Assembly (NCBI GenBank): GCA_013365365.1
Contig: JABVXU010000001.1
Coordinates: 310,001 to 374,000 of the forward strand
Length of the DNA: 64,000 bases
From: Cruorifilaria tuberocauda
Lineage: Eukaryota > Nematoda > Chromadorea > Rhabditida > Onchocercidae
Direction: 5' to 3'
Shown here: positions 40,701-53,500 of the stretch, one piece after another
How positions within the stretch are numbered: position 1 is the stretch's first letter
Layout: each line of letters starts with the position of its first letter
Notes under the pieces: generated by a model
What the model was told of the DNA's origin: nothing
Seen by the model: the letters and a program-made list of their open reading frames with translations, nothing else
The model's database searches: none
Made by a program: the position numbers and the translations under genes

Positions 40701-41841
40701 TTGGACTTCAACATATCTTTTGATTTCTTACAGCATCAGTTGTTTCTGGTTCCTTCAGCTTCTTGTCAATATTGAATGCTTCATCCAATAGCTTATCCAT
40801 CTCATCCGCTTTATCATTCACAATATCACTTCGCATACCTTCTGCTTTTTTCGTCTCATGATCATCAAGAGCGGAAGGAGTACCTCTCTGCTCCGGAATA
40901 TCTTCACCTTCACCTAGTAGCGTGATCTTTTCCATGACATCTATTTCTTCGCTGACAGTTGAATTCTTTTCCTTCTTTGCATTATCATCATTCGCTTTAA
41001 CACTGATATCACTCAATCCGGCTATTTCCTTCTCTTTGTCAACATTTTCTGTCTTCTCATTAATCTTATTGAATTCCTCATCGATTCCTTCCTTAAAATT
41101 CTGCAATTTTTCTCCAACAATTTCTTCCACATTTGCTACTTTCTTATTTAATTTTTGAAAGGTTCCAAATGTTTCTTTTATCGATTCATTCATTTGGTCC
41201 GTCTCTTCCTCCACTTCAATAACAGTTCTCTCGTTAATCCCATTAATGAATTCAACTCCTTTTGCGAAATCACCGAAATTGATGTTTTCTTCACACTGAT
41301 TTATCTTTCCCACAGTCTTTTCTAATCTATCTCCAACATTTTCCTCGCTTAATTTGTCGAGTTCATCAGATGCTGCAGAAGCTGCCCCACTGAGATTTCC
41401 AGTAACTTCATTCTCACTGACTTTTTCAGAAATAGTTTTGCGAATATCATCAGTGATTCTATCCACCCCGTTTTTGATGTTGCCGGAATACTCTGAAGCT
41501 TTGTTTTGGATTTCACCACTAAATTTTGTCAGATCACTGATTACACCGGAAAAATTATAACTGATATCGTTTGCTGTATCATTTAACTTTCCTTTACTTT
41601 CCTCCACCATTTCACTTATTTCATCTTCAATTTTGTGTTCTAACTTTTCACTTGAATTAATAATACCTGAAGCTATTTCGGTCATCTCATTTTTCACCTT
41701 ATTAAATTCTTCACTGCCTTCCTCAACCTTTTCTGATATTTTATCGATTAAATCTTTTCCCATTTCTTTGACATTTTGTATATTTTCTGCATTCAATCCA
41801 GCTGAATCCGTAATACTTTTTAACATATTCTCTTCTGCCAT
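34742..41841 (-). CDS. Acidic LEA/coiled-coil-like and proline-rich protein, unknown function
   Basis: Exons (minus): 41841-40732, 40567-40484, 38533-38451, 38296-38242, 37510-37361, 37107-36874, 36158-35961, 35361-35279, 34955-34742 (TGA). All phases agree, giving about 736 residues. The 370-codon first exon starts MAEENMLKSITDSAGLN and is nearly all charged and small residues (E, D, K, N, S), with hydrophobic positions spaced as in an amphipathic helix (for example ISEKVEEGSEEFNKVKNEM). It has almost no aromatics and one cysteine (NQCEEN), like LEA-type or apolipoprotein-type helix repeats. Exon 7 is proline-rich (PPNRTPPPSPEIAVP, PPKNVPPPVPLKKK), with SH3/EVH1-ligand-like runs followed by a helix (IEMILAEEAKAMG). 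No signal peptide or membrane segment is visible, so it is probably a cytosolic or nuclear disordered scaffold. No family is recognised. The first exon is certain; cassette exons in the 3' half may be missed. Confidence 0.72.
37612..37849 (-). pseudogene. Two decayed or alternative cassette exons
   Basis: Within the intron 38241-37511 of the acidic gene, two acceptor-flanked open stretches begin at 37849 (ELILSSADETKS) and 37721 (DLIFSKSENDTEAK). Their opening peptides resemble each other, as if duplicated. The first can only leave in phase 1 (donor after 37777). The second has no phase-0 donor and runs into TAA at about 37612. Neither can be spliced in frame between the flanking phase-0 exons, so they look like relic exons or an alternative 3' terminal exon. 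Confidence 0.4.
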
Positions 41842-41883
41842 TTCTTCCTAATTATCATATCATTTTCAAACAGTATTCAACAC

Positions 41884-41885
41884 CT
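41884..41885 (-). promoter_or_regulatory. Candidate trans-splice acceptor of the acidic gene
   Basis: A CAATTTCAG acceptor on the minus strand lies 42 bases before the ATG at 41841. It fits spliced-leader addition or the end of a 5' UTR intron. Confidence 0.35.
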
Positions 41886-44800
41886 GAAATTGATACATTT
41901 TTTTTAATTCCGATTTTCTTTGAATGATTTAATATGATCAGTTTTAATAACTTGCCAGTAAAAGAGTATAAAATATCAATTTCTGATCATTATAATGGAA
42001 GCTAATTAAAATATGATTGATGCAGGTATATAATCAAGCAAAGGTAATTGAAAAATTACGTCAGAAAGAAACTGAACACAGTAAGCAACAAATATAACAG
42101 TGATTGACTAATTTTGCGAAGTAATAAAGAAAAGAAGGAAAAGTCAGAAATAGAAAGCATTTCGAGAATATTAAGTATTCAATTTCTTTCTGCGATATCA
42201 AAAACATTCTGAAGGGAAATTCAAACAAAAAATTTAAGCAATTATACATATAAATATGTATGAACTCTTTCTGTAATATCGTTGTCTTACAACTGTTTAA
42301 AGAATTTCAGAGAAAAATATCCTTTAGATGCGATTGCTTCCAATCTTTAAATCGACCCATTTTCATGGCGTAATGGATGCGAAAAATAAAAAAATGAGAT
42401 AAAGTGCTAAATTCAAGCATACTTGAAAACAATTTAAAGACTTAAATGAACGAAAACTAAGCAAAATAACGATTCCAATTGTCAAACACTGCTAAAAACA
42501 TCAGATCCTACTTATCTCATCCAAACTAAAAACAATGTTTTATTAGCTTACTGCCAGCTAAAAATAATAAAATCTGTCGAAGAACAAATAAACTGAGATC
42601 TGAGATCAGATTCCATTCTATGATTTCATCTCAATCCTAATTTCACTAATAAATAATTCATCATTTCATTTTGCATATTGATACAGAATATTTCTGCTTA
42701 AATGTAAAGATCCAATCAATTCAATTTGATTATTACATTTATTAACATCAAAATATCGATTATTTTGCATTTCCATCGATTGCACTTTCTTCCCCTCACA
42801 ATTTTTAAAACAAATCTGCGAGATAACAGAAAAAATAATGCGTTGTTGCATTCTGCTGCAGACTCTAATGTATTTCGATAATTCGAATTCTTACCTTTTA
42901 AGGCAATTTTAGATATTAGTAAAACTGCCTGGAAAATTGCACATATAAAGCAGGAAAGTAATTGGAAAAGATATATGTTTAAATGTTTTAATTAACGAAA
43001 AGAAGATATCTGAAATTCCAAAGCTTTCAAGCATTGTTTACCCATTTTTATTCCGATTTACTGTATGGCTTCCGATAGATTTATTTTTTCTTTTTCGAAA
43101 AAAGATTAAATCATTCAACAAAAATTGACTTAATAAAACTATAAGTTTCTCGAATTAAAATTTAAATAAGAGCAGAGAAATTTAAAGTGTAGAAATATCT
43201 CTTCTATTTTAGTGATGAGAAAAAGAGGAAGAAAACAGCTTCAGTCTCTGGTAGGAAGCATATCGATTCGAGTAAAACTTCGAGTAAAACTTTTATAGCT
43301 TAGAAGCAAGCCTAAACATGATATGAACGGAAGAGTCAAGCGCTGAAAATATGAATCAATGAAGTTTAGAAAAGATATGACAAAGTTTATGGTCCGTTCA
43401 TTCCTTACCAATTATCATCCATCAATTATTAAATAGTTTATCAATTTTCATCAAATTATTTTTAATTTGATTCCTTAAATACTGAAAAAATATTTCAATG
43501 CATGTTTTCAAGTCAAAACTAAGCAGTAATTAGTAATTGAAATTATTAAATCAATGGGAAAAGCTTTTGTACGAATAAGAAGTGACAGAAACGAATCTCT
43601 GAATTTGAAAACTGCATGCTAAATGAAAATAAATTTTGAGAAAGCGAGATAATTCAACTGAGAGAACTGACTATGCTGACCTTGACGCATTCTAACAAAG
43701 GGAACACATATGAGTAATTCTATAACTTAAAAAAAAGACTGATTCAATATGGACGATTCAAATGACCGATTATTAATTTTGAATACAAAAAGGAATAAGC
43801 GCATCATGTGGAGAATGCTGTGATTGCAGTTGAATGCTTACTGTAGCCTGTATTATCAACCTGATATGAAGGAGAAGTAAGCAGTTTATAACAGTGAGAG
43901 ATGGAAGATTGGGGACTATGAAGGAAGTGCTTGCTTAGATCACAAAATCGTTGCTTATTGAATGGATTTGAAAGCTGTGGGAGAGAGGAACAGTTGTTCA
44001 ATCACCGCCCCACAATATCCCCGCCTTCCAGCTTCGCTTCCCTCATCCTCCAGAAATACAGAAAACCTTTTTCTCTCTTCTCGGTTTCAGTTCTGCCGAG
44101 AGGTTATATTCAAATTTTTTTTTATAATGAATTTGAATTCGAGACTGGAACATTATAATTCACTACATCTTTGCTTTTATCTCAATCACTGGTCAATCAC
44201 TAGATTTATTCTCAAAAATTAGTTATTTGTAAAATTTTTAACTTTTTCTAAGGCGATATTGCTAAAACGAATCATTTATAGACATGAAAAATTTTCCACC
44301 CAATTCAGTCAGATATTGAAGAAATGAAATATTACTTAATATATTAACTAAGTGAAGCTTGTGCTAGTTCATTCTACTTGAATAAAGAAAATTCTCACAG
44401 TTTAAGTATCAGCTGATAAAAATTATCTAGTCAGTACATAACAAGTAATGCATTATCACTACCGCGCAACACAATTAATTTGTTTGAAAATTTAATTTTC
44501 ATCTTACGAGATATTTATTTCGCCAGCAAGATCATCTTCAAAATCTAAATCAATTGAATGTCAAAAGACTTCAAATGAATTTTGATGGCTTAATTCGAAT
44601 CTGTTAAATTTCATTCCGAATGGTAAACAAACACAAAATCTTTGCAAGAATTAGCAGAAATTTTACCGAGAAAATATGTGTCAATGAAAGGTTGAGAATA
44701 GAATCTATTCCTCCCATGTTCATCGAGACAATTGCTTAATACATTTATTCGATCTATCATAGAAGTTTATTGATTGGATCAACGACGATAAAATCGATTG

Positions 44801-47552
44801 TTGACAAAAATTAAGTGCAAATTGATACAGCAAGTAAACTGTAGAGAGCGAATGGACCAAAGTAATTGCTGATAATTCATCAGTGATAATTTAGTGTGAG
44901 AAGAAGCAATAAGCTAAAAATCAAAAAAATAATTAATACTTAGGAAAGAGAAAAGAAATCTAAACAATACAATAAAATATGTTGGAGCGCTGCTTAAAAA
45001 CTCTCTGGAGATGTTGCTGATAAGAAAGTAAATGCGAAGGCGATAAGATCCATTTAATGAGAGTAATCATTAATATTAATATAATCAAAGTCAGATTAAG
45101 ATAGTGACGGTAATGATAAGGAATCAACTCCTACTATAATATGTCATAAAACAAAAATTAGACAAAAATGGGCGATCTTTGCTTCGCCGATAATTATTTG
45201 ATAAAGGATTAATGAATAAGTGATTATTTGAATGAAAGTGATCTACACAGATGAAATTGATGTCACTGTCAGATAACAGCCATGGCTAAATTCGGTATAG
45301 GATCACATTTCAGCAAAAACAAGGTTAACTAAATCATTTAGATGATAATAAGACCCAGATGATGAGTATGAATTAATCCAATTACCTTATCGAAGTGCAA
45401 TTAATTTATGAGAAATAGATGATATTAAAATGTAAAAATTGTGACATGCTAAATTTCTAACTAAGAAATTAAAATTGGAAAATTTGCAGTTACTACTCAA
45501 AATTGAGAAATGTTATTAATTTATTTTGAGATATTTTAGGCGCAATCACTTGAAAAAATTAAATCATACTGATGTTATAAATGTATTTTACAGCTATTTT
45601 ACATAGGAACCTGAACTGATCGTTATCAAGTTGATACATTCTTATACTTTATGAAATGCTTTAAAAAGTTAGCAAGGACCAAGAGAGGAAAGAAAAATAG
45701 CCAATTTAAAGAGCTGGCTGGAAAAAGAGAACTGCTTTATGACGGGAATATTCAACGAAGCAAATCAACTGATCAGCATCAGTTGGCAATTGAAAAAAGA
45801 AGCAACTGCTAAGTAGGAGATCCTCTTATCTGTAGAAAAAGGAAGAATCGAATTTAATTTATGGATACGTGGTGGGTGATTCATCTTGGTGCACTTTAAA
45901 AATCCAAGGCTGTGGAAATGAGTCATGCGATAAAACAAAAGAAAGCGATACAAAGGCTGTGGGGAAATTACATCTATCAAGCCGATACTCTCTCCATCCA
46001 CTTTTCTTAGCAGCCGCTTCCCCTTTTTTTGTATCCGTTGTGAACTGCTGTAAACTCTGTAAACACGAATCTTTCATCTCTTACAAATTTCAAATCTCGA
46101 AATATCAGACTGATCTAAATCAGAAAAAATCATCGCTATTTTGTAAATGAATATCGAAGCTTTTTGAAACTTTTTTAGAATTTTGAATGAGATGCTTTAT
46201 CAAGAAGGTGTCATTGATGTTTACGGTTTCGGTAAATAATGAAGTTTGTAGGACATGAAATATGGGATGATAGTAATTGAGAAGTGTCTAAGCTATGCTT
46301 ATTTCAGCACATCTGGCTTCTGCTAAGATACTTTTTGTTCCAATTGACCAACACTTTTCTTTGCTTAAACGCACTTTGAGCAAGTCTATTCCTCTGCGAA
46401 GAACGGAAGATTTATGAAATGAACATTTACAAAGTGAGACAAATGCGCCTTCGCCACTGGAATAGAAACACTCCGGAAAACGCCTCCTTCTTCTGCGCTG
46501 CTTTTTTCCCTCTTATTATTGAGGGCTGAAAAAAGAGAAATGTGAATGCAATGAACTCTGAACTGTTCTATGTCGCACTGTGTAGTGGAATGGATATTGA
46601 ATTTATTTATTTTAAACAATCATTGATAAGATTTTTTATTCAATCCTTCAAATGATACGAAACAACTTTTCTGAACTACATTGTTGTCTGATAAGTAAAT
46701 TAAAAAGCATTAAATCTTGGCGTAACATACTTTTGCTATCTGTTTATTTTTCCAACTTTAAGTAAAGTAAAGGCCCCAAATGATTATAAATTTTGAACAT
46801 AAAATGACGAAAAAGTTGTATTCACTACAACTATATTATATTTAACTACTCTTTAAAAAAGGATGGATTTTCATGACTAAACTTTTAATGCTTATTTTCA
46901 ATATTTTCTCTGTTTGGAGGATAAACTATAGCTTGAAATATGGAATGAATTATTAATTTTGCAAGAAACCAAAAATTTATTTATTAAGATAAATTGCGAA
47001 CATTTATGGTACTATATGATAAATAACGAAGTGTGGCAGTTTCACCTCTAAATCGAATCATATCAGCACTTTTAGTTTCGCAAATTTCTTCGACAGTTAA
47101 GGTAAATTCACTTTTCCGGCTGAATAACACAAATCGTGCAGATTAAAGTCCAAATTTGTATACTTCAACATTTACTCAAATATGCTAAATTGGTTCACAT
47201 GCGTAAGATTATTTAATGTTTTGACTATGAAACTGTTTCTCAACCGAAAATTTTTTGCTTTATTGAAATTTTAAATATAAATAAATATCATATTGAGCTT
47301 TTAAATACAAAAAGAGCAAAAAAATATTATTCAAACTCTGAAATTCTTGAAACATTACATAAATGATTTCGAAATTAAAAAGAATTCGGAAGAATACAAG
47401 TTTCAGGAATAAAGTTACAGTTGAAATTTAACATGCATTAACCAAAAATGTTCAATTCTTGATATTTCTTAGGAAATTACTCTCGAAAGAAGTAGAAGAC
47501 TGCACTAAATATTCTTCACATACAGAAAAACGTGCTGCAATTCCAAAAGCTC
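41886..47552. other. Gene-poor region
   Basis: About 5.7 kb between the start of the acidic gene and the stop of the Kunitz/lustrin gene, both on the minus strand. No exon with domain content was found. Two less AT-rich, pyrimidine-rich blocks at about 43980-44080 and 45960-46030 stand out in composition only. The 3' UTR of the Kunitz/lustrin gene and the promoter of the acidic gene must be here. Confidence 0.5.
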
Positions 47553-50500
47553 TCAGAATCCCACTTGTCCACAAGTTGATATACAATCAGCTAACGAGTA
47601 GAAATTATTCAGATTGCCACCACAACCTGTATATTCGAATGATACGCATTGATTCTGCAATGGGAAATCGTTTTACTTTGTTTTAATCAATTTTATTGCA
47701 GTTATATATTTTAATAACAGAATTATTTTAACTAAAGTTAACAGGTTATTTGTAGATCATAATTTTCTTAAAAAATAACAAATAGAATTCAAGTGAAATA
47801 TTTATCCTGCATATATAATATTTATTTAATCATTAAATTTCTTTATCCATCAATTTCAAATGGAAACAAAATTGATGAATAATATGAATGAATAAATGTT
47901 ATGTGGAGAATAACTGCTAACAGTATCCAGTAACATTGATTTTCGCTTTACTAGAGGATTACGGTATTAATTTCTTTCAAAAATATTCTTCCATTTTAAA
48001 TTAAAATTTAACGTAGTTTGTTGAATTCTTTTTCACATCGTTATTGTGTATTCTGGTGATTCTTGGTTTGCTACGTTGATTAATCGTTTTTTGGTTCATC
48101 ACGTTAAGCAGTAGTATCTTTTCAAGCTATTTAGAAATCTGGAGCAATTTTACCTAATCTATAAGTTAATTCTGAATTTGTTACAGTAATAACCTGTTGT
48201 CGATTGAAGGCATAACGTCTTTCATGTCCACTACAAGTTCCTTTGTCTATGGATAGCAAGCATAACTGTTCTGAAAAACGCCAAGATATTCATAACAAAA
48301 CAAGAGAAAGTAATTATAAGTAAAGGAAGTTGAAACCGCCACTCCAGGAAACTATTTAATAATATTATATATCATCGAAGTTAAAAGTAATTAAATACAA
48401 CGGAATTTTTTGAAATTAATAACTGGAAATTAACTTTTAAATGAATCGTAAAATTGAAAGTAAATATAGCTAAACAATTTCACATGCCTCGTGCACAGCA
48501 AACGGCGAAGCAAGTGTGAGAGGCCGAAATTCATAATTTTGCAACGAAGAAATCTTAGAGATAATAAATTTCAATTTAAATTACACTTCTAGCAGCAGAT
48601 GAAATGATAACAAAAAATGACTAGAATTAAATTAAACAGACGATTGCTTCTGCAGAAAATAATAAGTAAAACAGCAGGAATTAAAAGTATACCATAAGGA
48701 ACAGTTCATCAAAAAACAGACTGACCCATATAAGGAGTTTTAGAATAATAAATAAATTTAAATACAGATTGCATTTCTTGAATTGGATAAGTTACCTATT
48801 AAATGGTATATTATAATTAGTTGGCAAATTTTGCAAATATTTTCTAAATAATCTTTCCACAGTATTTCATTAATAAATAAGCTAATTAAAATCAGTATTT
48901 TATGTGAATCTCACTTTCGAAATTATTGGTCTAAATTTCATGCATAACTCCAATTTCATTTCCTTTTCAAGTTTAAAAATACCGCACTATGTAATTTGCA
49001 TAGCAATAAATTCTTTGATTTTTGTTATTTTCGGTCAAATAAAAATAGCTGCTACTGCTAACTTTAGCTGACTGTATCCCCTTGACCTTTCTTTCCGGTC
49101 TAGTGCAGGATTTCCGGCAAATCATTCCTCAAATATTGAAGTACCCCGCTAAACTGACATTCCAAATAATTGTTCTAAAATTTCCTCAAACTTTTCAACT
49201 TCAATTTTCAATCAAATGCATTCAAAGTATTGTAAAATATATAATTGTACATGAAAAGCAGTCATTAACAGAAAAATACGTCTCGAATGCTGCATGCAAT
49301 TCGTGAATACAAACCTGACAAAAAATAGAAGTTAGAGGAGAATGTAACATTGTGGAAAAAATAATCTCAGATCAGTGAAAACAAAATAATTCAATTAAGA
49401 AAATATTTTTCAGATTGAAAAAATGATAATTATTCACTTCACAGTATTTTCTTCCTCACATTGGTAAATAATTTGTCACACAATAATTACTAATTGATCA
49501 TTTCATACACTGAGATTGCAACCAATGTTATGAATTAGCGATTGATTAGTGTAAAAGTTAACCTGGACAAGTTCTTGAGCATTCTCTCTCTGATATGAAA
49601 TTATTCTGATTGCCTCGCATACCATTGTATTGGAAAGGTAAACATTCACGATCATCAGCATTATAATACCATCGCGACAGATTCGCATTACCGGAACCTG
49701 GTGAAAGTGGTACCGAACATGGATTTGTTGCTAAAAACATTATTGTTATCGAAATGAAAGTTTCACAGTAAATGATACTGGTTCATAGAAATCAGCTGTT
49801 CTCCACTGTACAGCTGTCATGCCAACTCAAATTGTCTTATCTCGAAAGGAAAGTTACCTCCCGGGCAGCAAACTGTTGTTTCCGGTGTTGCACCAATATG
49901 ACACCAGAAATTTACCGGACACACTTCTTTATTGATTGCTGAACAAAAGAGTACTTGTCCAGCAGTGCTTGCTGCTGACTGTCCAACACATGGATTTTCT
50001 GGACGACATCGTAGTTGACAGGCTCTCTAAAAGTACGAAAATTATCAGATCAAATCTTACTTTCATTCTTTTCAAGAATTATTGATAAGAGCTTATTCTT
50101 TGTAAAAAGAAACGAACAACAAATGCATTGACACTTAGAAATTGCTTAAATAAATTATTTGTAGAGTAATTTACTTTCAACTGTATCAGTTTGAATATGT
50201 GTCTCATTTTACAGAAGCTTATTTAACTCAACAATTTAAGTATTGTATTTGAATGCATCGATAGCATCGTAGTAGCATTTACATTTTCCCTGAATTCAAT
50301 ATCAAAGAATACTGAAATTGATATTCCGAATATGCCGTAATACGAATATCATTTAATTTAGAAATTAAATTTGTTAAATCACTAGTATCTGAATCGTTTT
50401 TTAATTCTGTTGTTCACTGCTGACATTTTAATGACCTTTTATTTAGTAATAAGAATTTTCTTATTTCAAGAAATGATTTAGAAAATTGTAGCCTTTATAG

Positions 50501-53500
50501 AATTCAAGAAAGATCTCTTACTTGTGATAAGAAATTATTCTGATTTCCCTTCATACCTCGATATATAAAAAATTGGCATATTCCTGTCAGTGCATTGTAA
50601 TAATAACGTTCTAATTTTTCATTCCCTTCGCCTAGTATCATAGGTAAATCACATGGATCATTAACTGCTGAAATTATAAAATTAGTTATTGCACGAATAA
50701 CTCATTATTCAATTCTTTAGCAATAAATGTGTAAAATAGCTGATAATTTCAACCTTAACTGAACTTCGATGTTCTGATTAAAATTTCGAGACTCACCGTT
50801 GGGACAGCAAACTTTTGTAAATGAATTGCCACCGGGATTACACCAATAACCATTGGGACAACTGCCTATATCTAGTGACAATGGAACACATGTTTGATAG
50901 ATACCATTTGGAGTGATAAACGGTTGGCCTAAAATAGATATATGCCTCTTTATAACACTTTTGAAAGTTTGCAACTGTTTAATTTTGAAAATTTAATGAA
51001 ATTAAAGTCGAGATTTAAATTAAACTTCAGATAGTAGTTGAAGACTCTTAGCAAATTAAATTTAAAATTGACTTCATTTATTTGAATTTGATTCAATAAA
51101 TTTAAGACCAAACCATCAGCACATGGATTTGTTCTGCAAGAACTTTCACAATCCTCCTTGGTTAAAAAATTATTGGCATTGCCATGCAATCCATTATAAG
51201 TGAATATTTCACAGGTGCCTTTGCGAGGATTGTAATACCATCGACGCAGCGATCCAGTACCATTGCCGCCAGACACCGGCTGCTCGCAACGATTTCCTTC
51301 TATAAAATAAACCTCAGATAAATAAGCTGCTGAAGAAATTTTTTTAATATTTCAAGAAATTTGAAATGATTTTGAAAAATGCCAAAAATTTATTTGGTAT
51401 TCCAAAATGATACCGAAAGGACAACAAATGGTGGTTTCCGATGTTGAACCGTAATGGCAGTATGTACTAATAGGACATGGCCGTGAATCGGAACAGGTTT
51501 GAAGGGGCGTTGATATTGGTCGATTGCATGGATTCACTAAGACTGAAATTTGATACAGCAATTATACAAAAAAGGAAGAAATTCTGCATGGATCGGCTAA
51601 ATTCCATGAACATCTATTTGGACTAAGTGATCATCGCCATCCTATCTAAACAAAAAATCAGGAAAATGACCCTCCATTTGAACTTGTATCATGCTTGGGT
51701 TAATGTCACCTTTGGTCATTATTACAAGAAATACATAATGTAACCTTTGCACGTAGCCGCGCAATCAGCTTTAGTTATGAAGTTATTTTGATTTCCTTTT
51801 CTTCCATTATACTCAAACATTTTGCAGGTTGAAGTATTTATATCGTAATACCACCGGTTTGCAGATGCTGCAGGTGCTCCTTTAACACCAACTGAAGGTG
51901 GTATCTTACATGCTGCAACAATGGTTTCCGTACCAGGGCAACATTGATACTCATTCGGTACCAAGCCCAAATGACACCAATAGTTTCGGTTACAGCTATT
52001 CTCACCAAATGTGCAGAGTCGTGGTTGATTGGTACTCATTTCCAGCACTGGAACACCTTGTGGACAGACGTTCACATAAGCTGAAAATTAACTAATCCTT
52101 GAAAAAATGATTCATATGGAAAAAATTGTTAAAAAATAAATCAAAATAAATCAGAAAGTTATTCTGATTGTCATCATATCACGGTAAATAAATGGTACCA
52201 CTTTCGATCAATAATGTATTTTTAGAAATATATGGAAAGGGCATTACACAGTAAAATAATAAATTTCATTTAATAGTAAAACAGAAGAAACTATTACTGT
52301 TATTCATTTTTCATAAATAAATAGATAAAAGTACCAGGACAAGTGAGCTGACATTGTTGTTTACTGATAAAGTTATTCTGGTTGCCCATCATACCGTGAT
52401 AAGTAAACGGCAAGCACTGCCTGATATTTACATCATAGTACCATCGTTGCAAATTTGCACTGCCCCTCCCCTCAGTCACTGATTGCAAACAAATTGCATA
52501 TCCATGTGCTACAAATCTCAGTATTTGAAAACTCAAACAAGAATTGATTTCATCTGAGAATTGTTGCTTTTGAATTAATTAGTTCTAAATGAGAAAAATT
52601 ATAATTTTCAATAGAATGAATACCTCTCCCTGGACAGCAAACAGTTGTTTGAGAGAATGCACCAATGTGACACCAATAACCATTGTCACATTGATTATGT
52701 GAAATGCATGACTGTGGGTGGCGGTTTTGTCCCATTTGTGCTTCACCGAAAGCACATGGATTTACAAATACTGAAATTGCATAAAATTACATTTTTCGCC
52801 TAAAATCCGATAAGATTGGAACTCATTATTATGATATGAGAAGGGAAAACGGCACTGACAAGGACAGGAATGCTCGCATTGTTGTTCAGTAAGGAAATTG
52901 TTTTGGTTTCCCTGCAAGCCGCCGTAAGTAAATGGCGTACATTGATGAGTATTACTGTCAAAGTACCATCGTCGAAGATTCCCTCTGCCGTTACCAACCG
53001 CAAGTGGCAGTTTACACGCAGTCCATTCATCTACTGCAACAATTTCAGGAGAAATACTTTGATGTCATTATTTGATGAGTTTGCATTGCTTAAGCCTTAC
53101 AGTGCTAAAGTTCACTGATATTCCTATTTCGTTCCGGAATTTACTTTTATGATTGATTATCGTCACGTTCGTAAAACGAGGAAATAGTTTCAAAAGGAAA
53201 CCTAATTCTAAACCACGCATCCGGTGGATCAGACGTAATTTTAGCAATTAGTTTTAAAAAAAAATCACTTCTGCTGGACAAGAATTGAGCACCGATATGA
53301 CACCAGAATTTTGAGCTAGATGAATTGAATGATTTGTTACAATTATATATTATGATATGACCTCTATTTTCCACACAATTCATAAGATAAATCAACCTCG
53401 TCTTTATTATGCAAAAATTGCAGGAAAAAGTGATTAGATTACCTTTCCCAGGACAACATACTGTTGTTTGGGGTACTGCACCAATATGACACCAATGTGT

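Noticed and set aside
40922..41851. Three serine/leucine-rich plus-strand frames
   Set aside because: Shadows of the long minus-strand first exon of the acidic protein.
43960..44090. Less AT-rich C/T-rich block, considered as an RNA gene or CpG-type promoter
   Set aside because: No tRNA boxes, no hairpin structure visible and no nearby transcription start; only composition stands out.
47459..47686. 75-codon plus-strand frame looking like a protein fragment
   Set aside because: Antisense to the last exon of the Kunitz/lustrin gene, which encodes the GCGGNLNNF half of domain K11.
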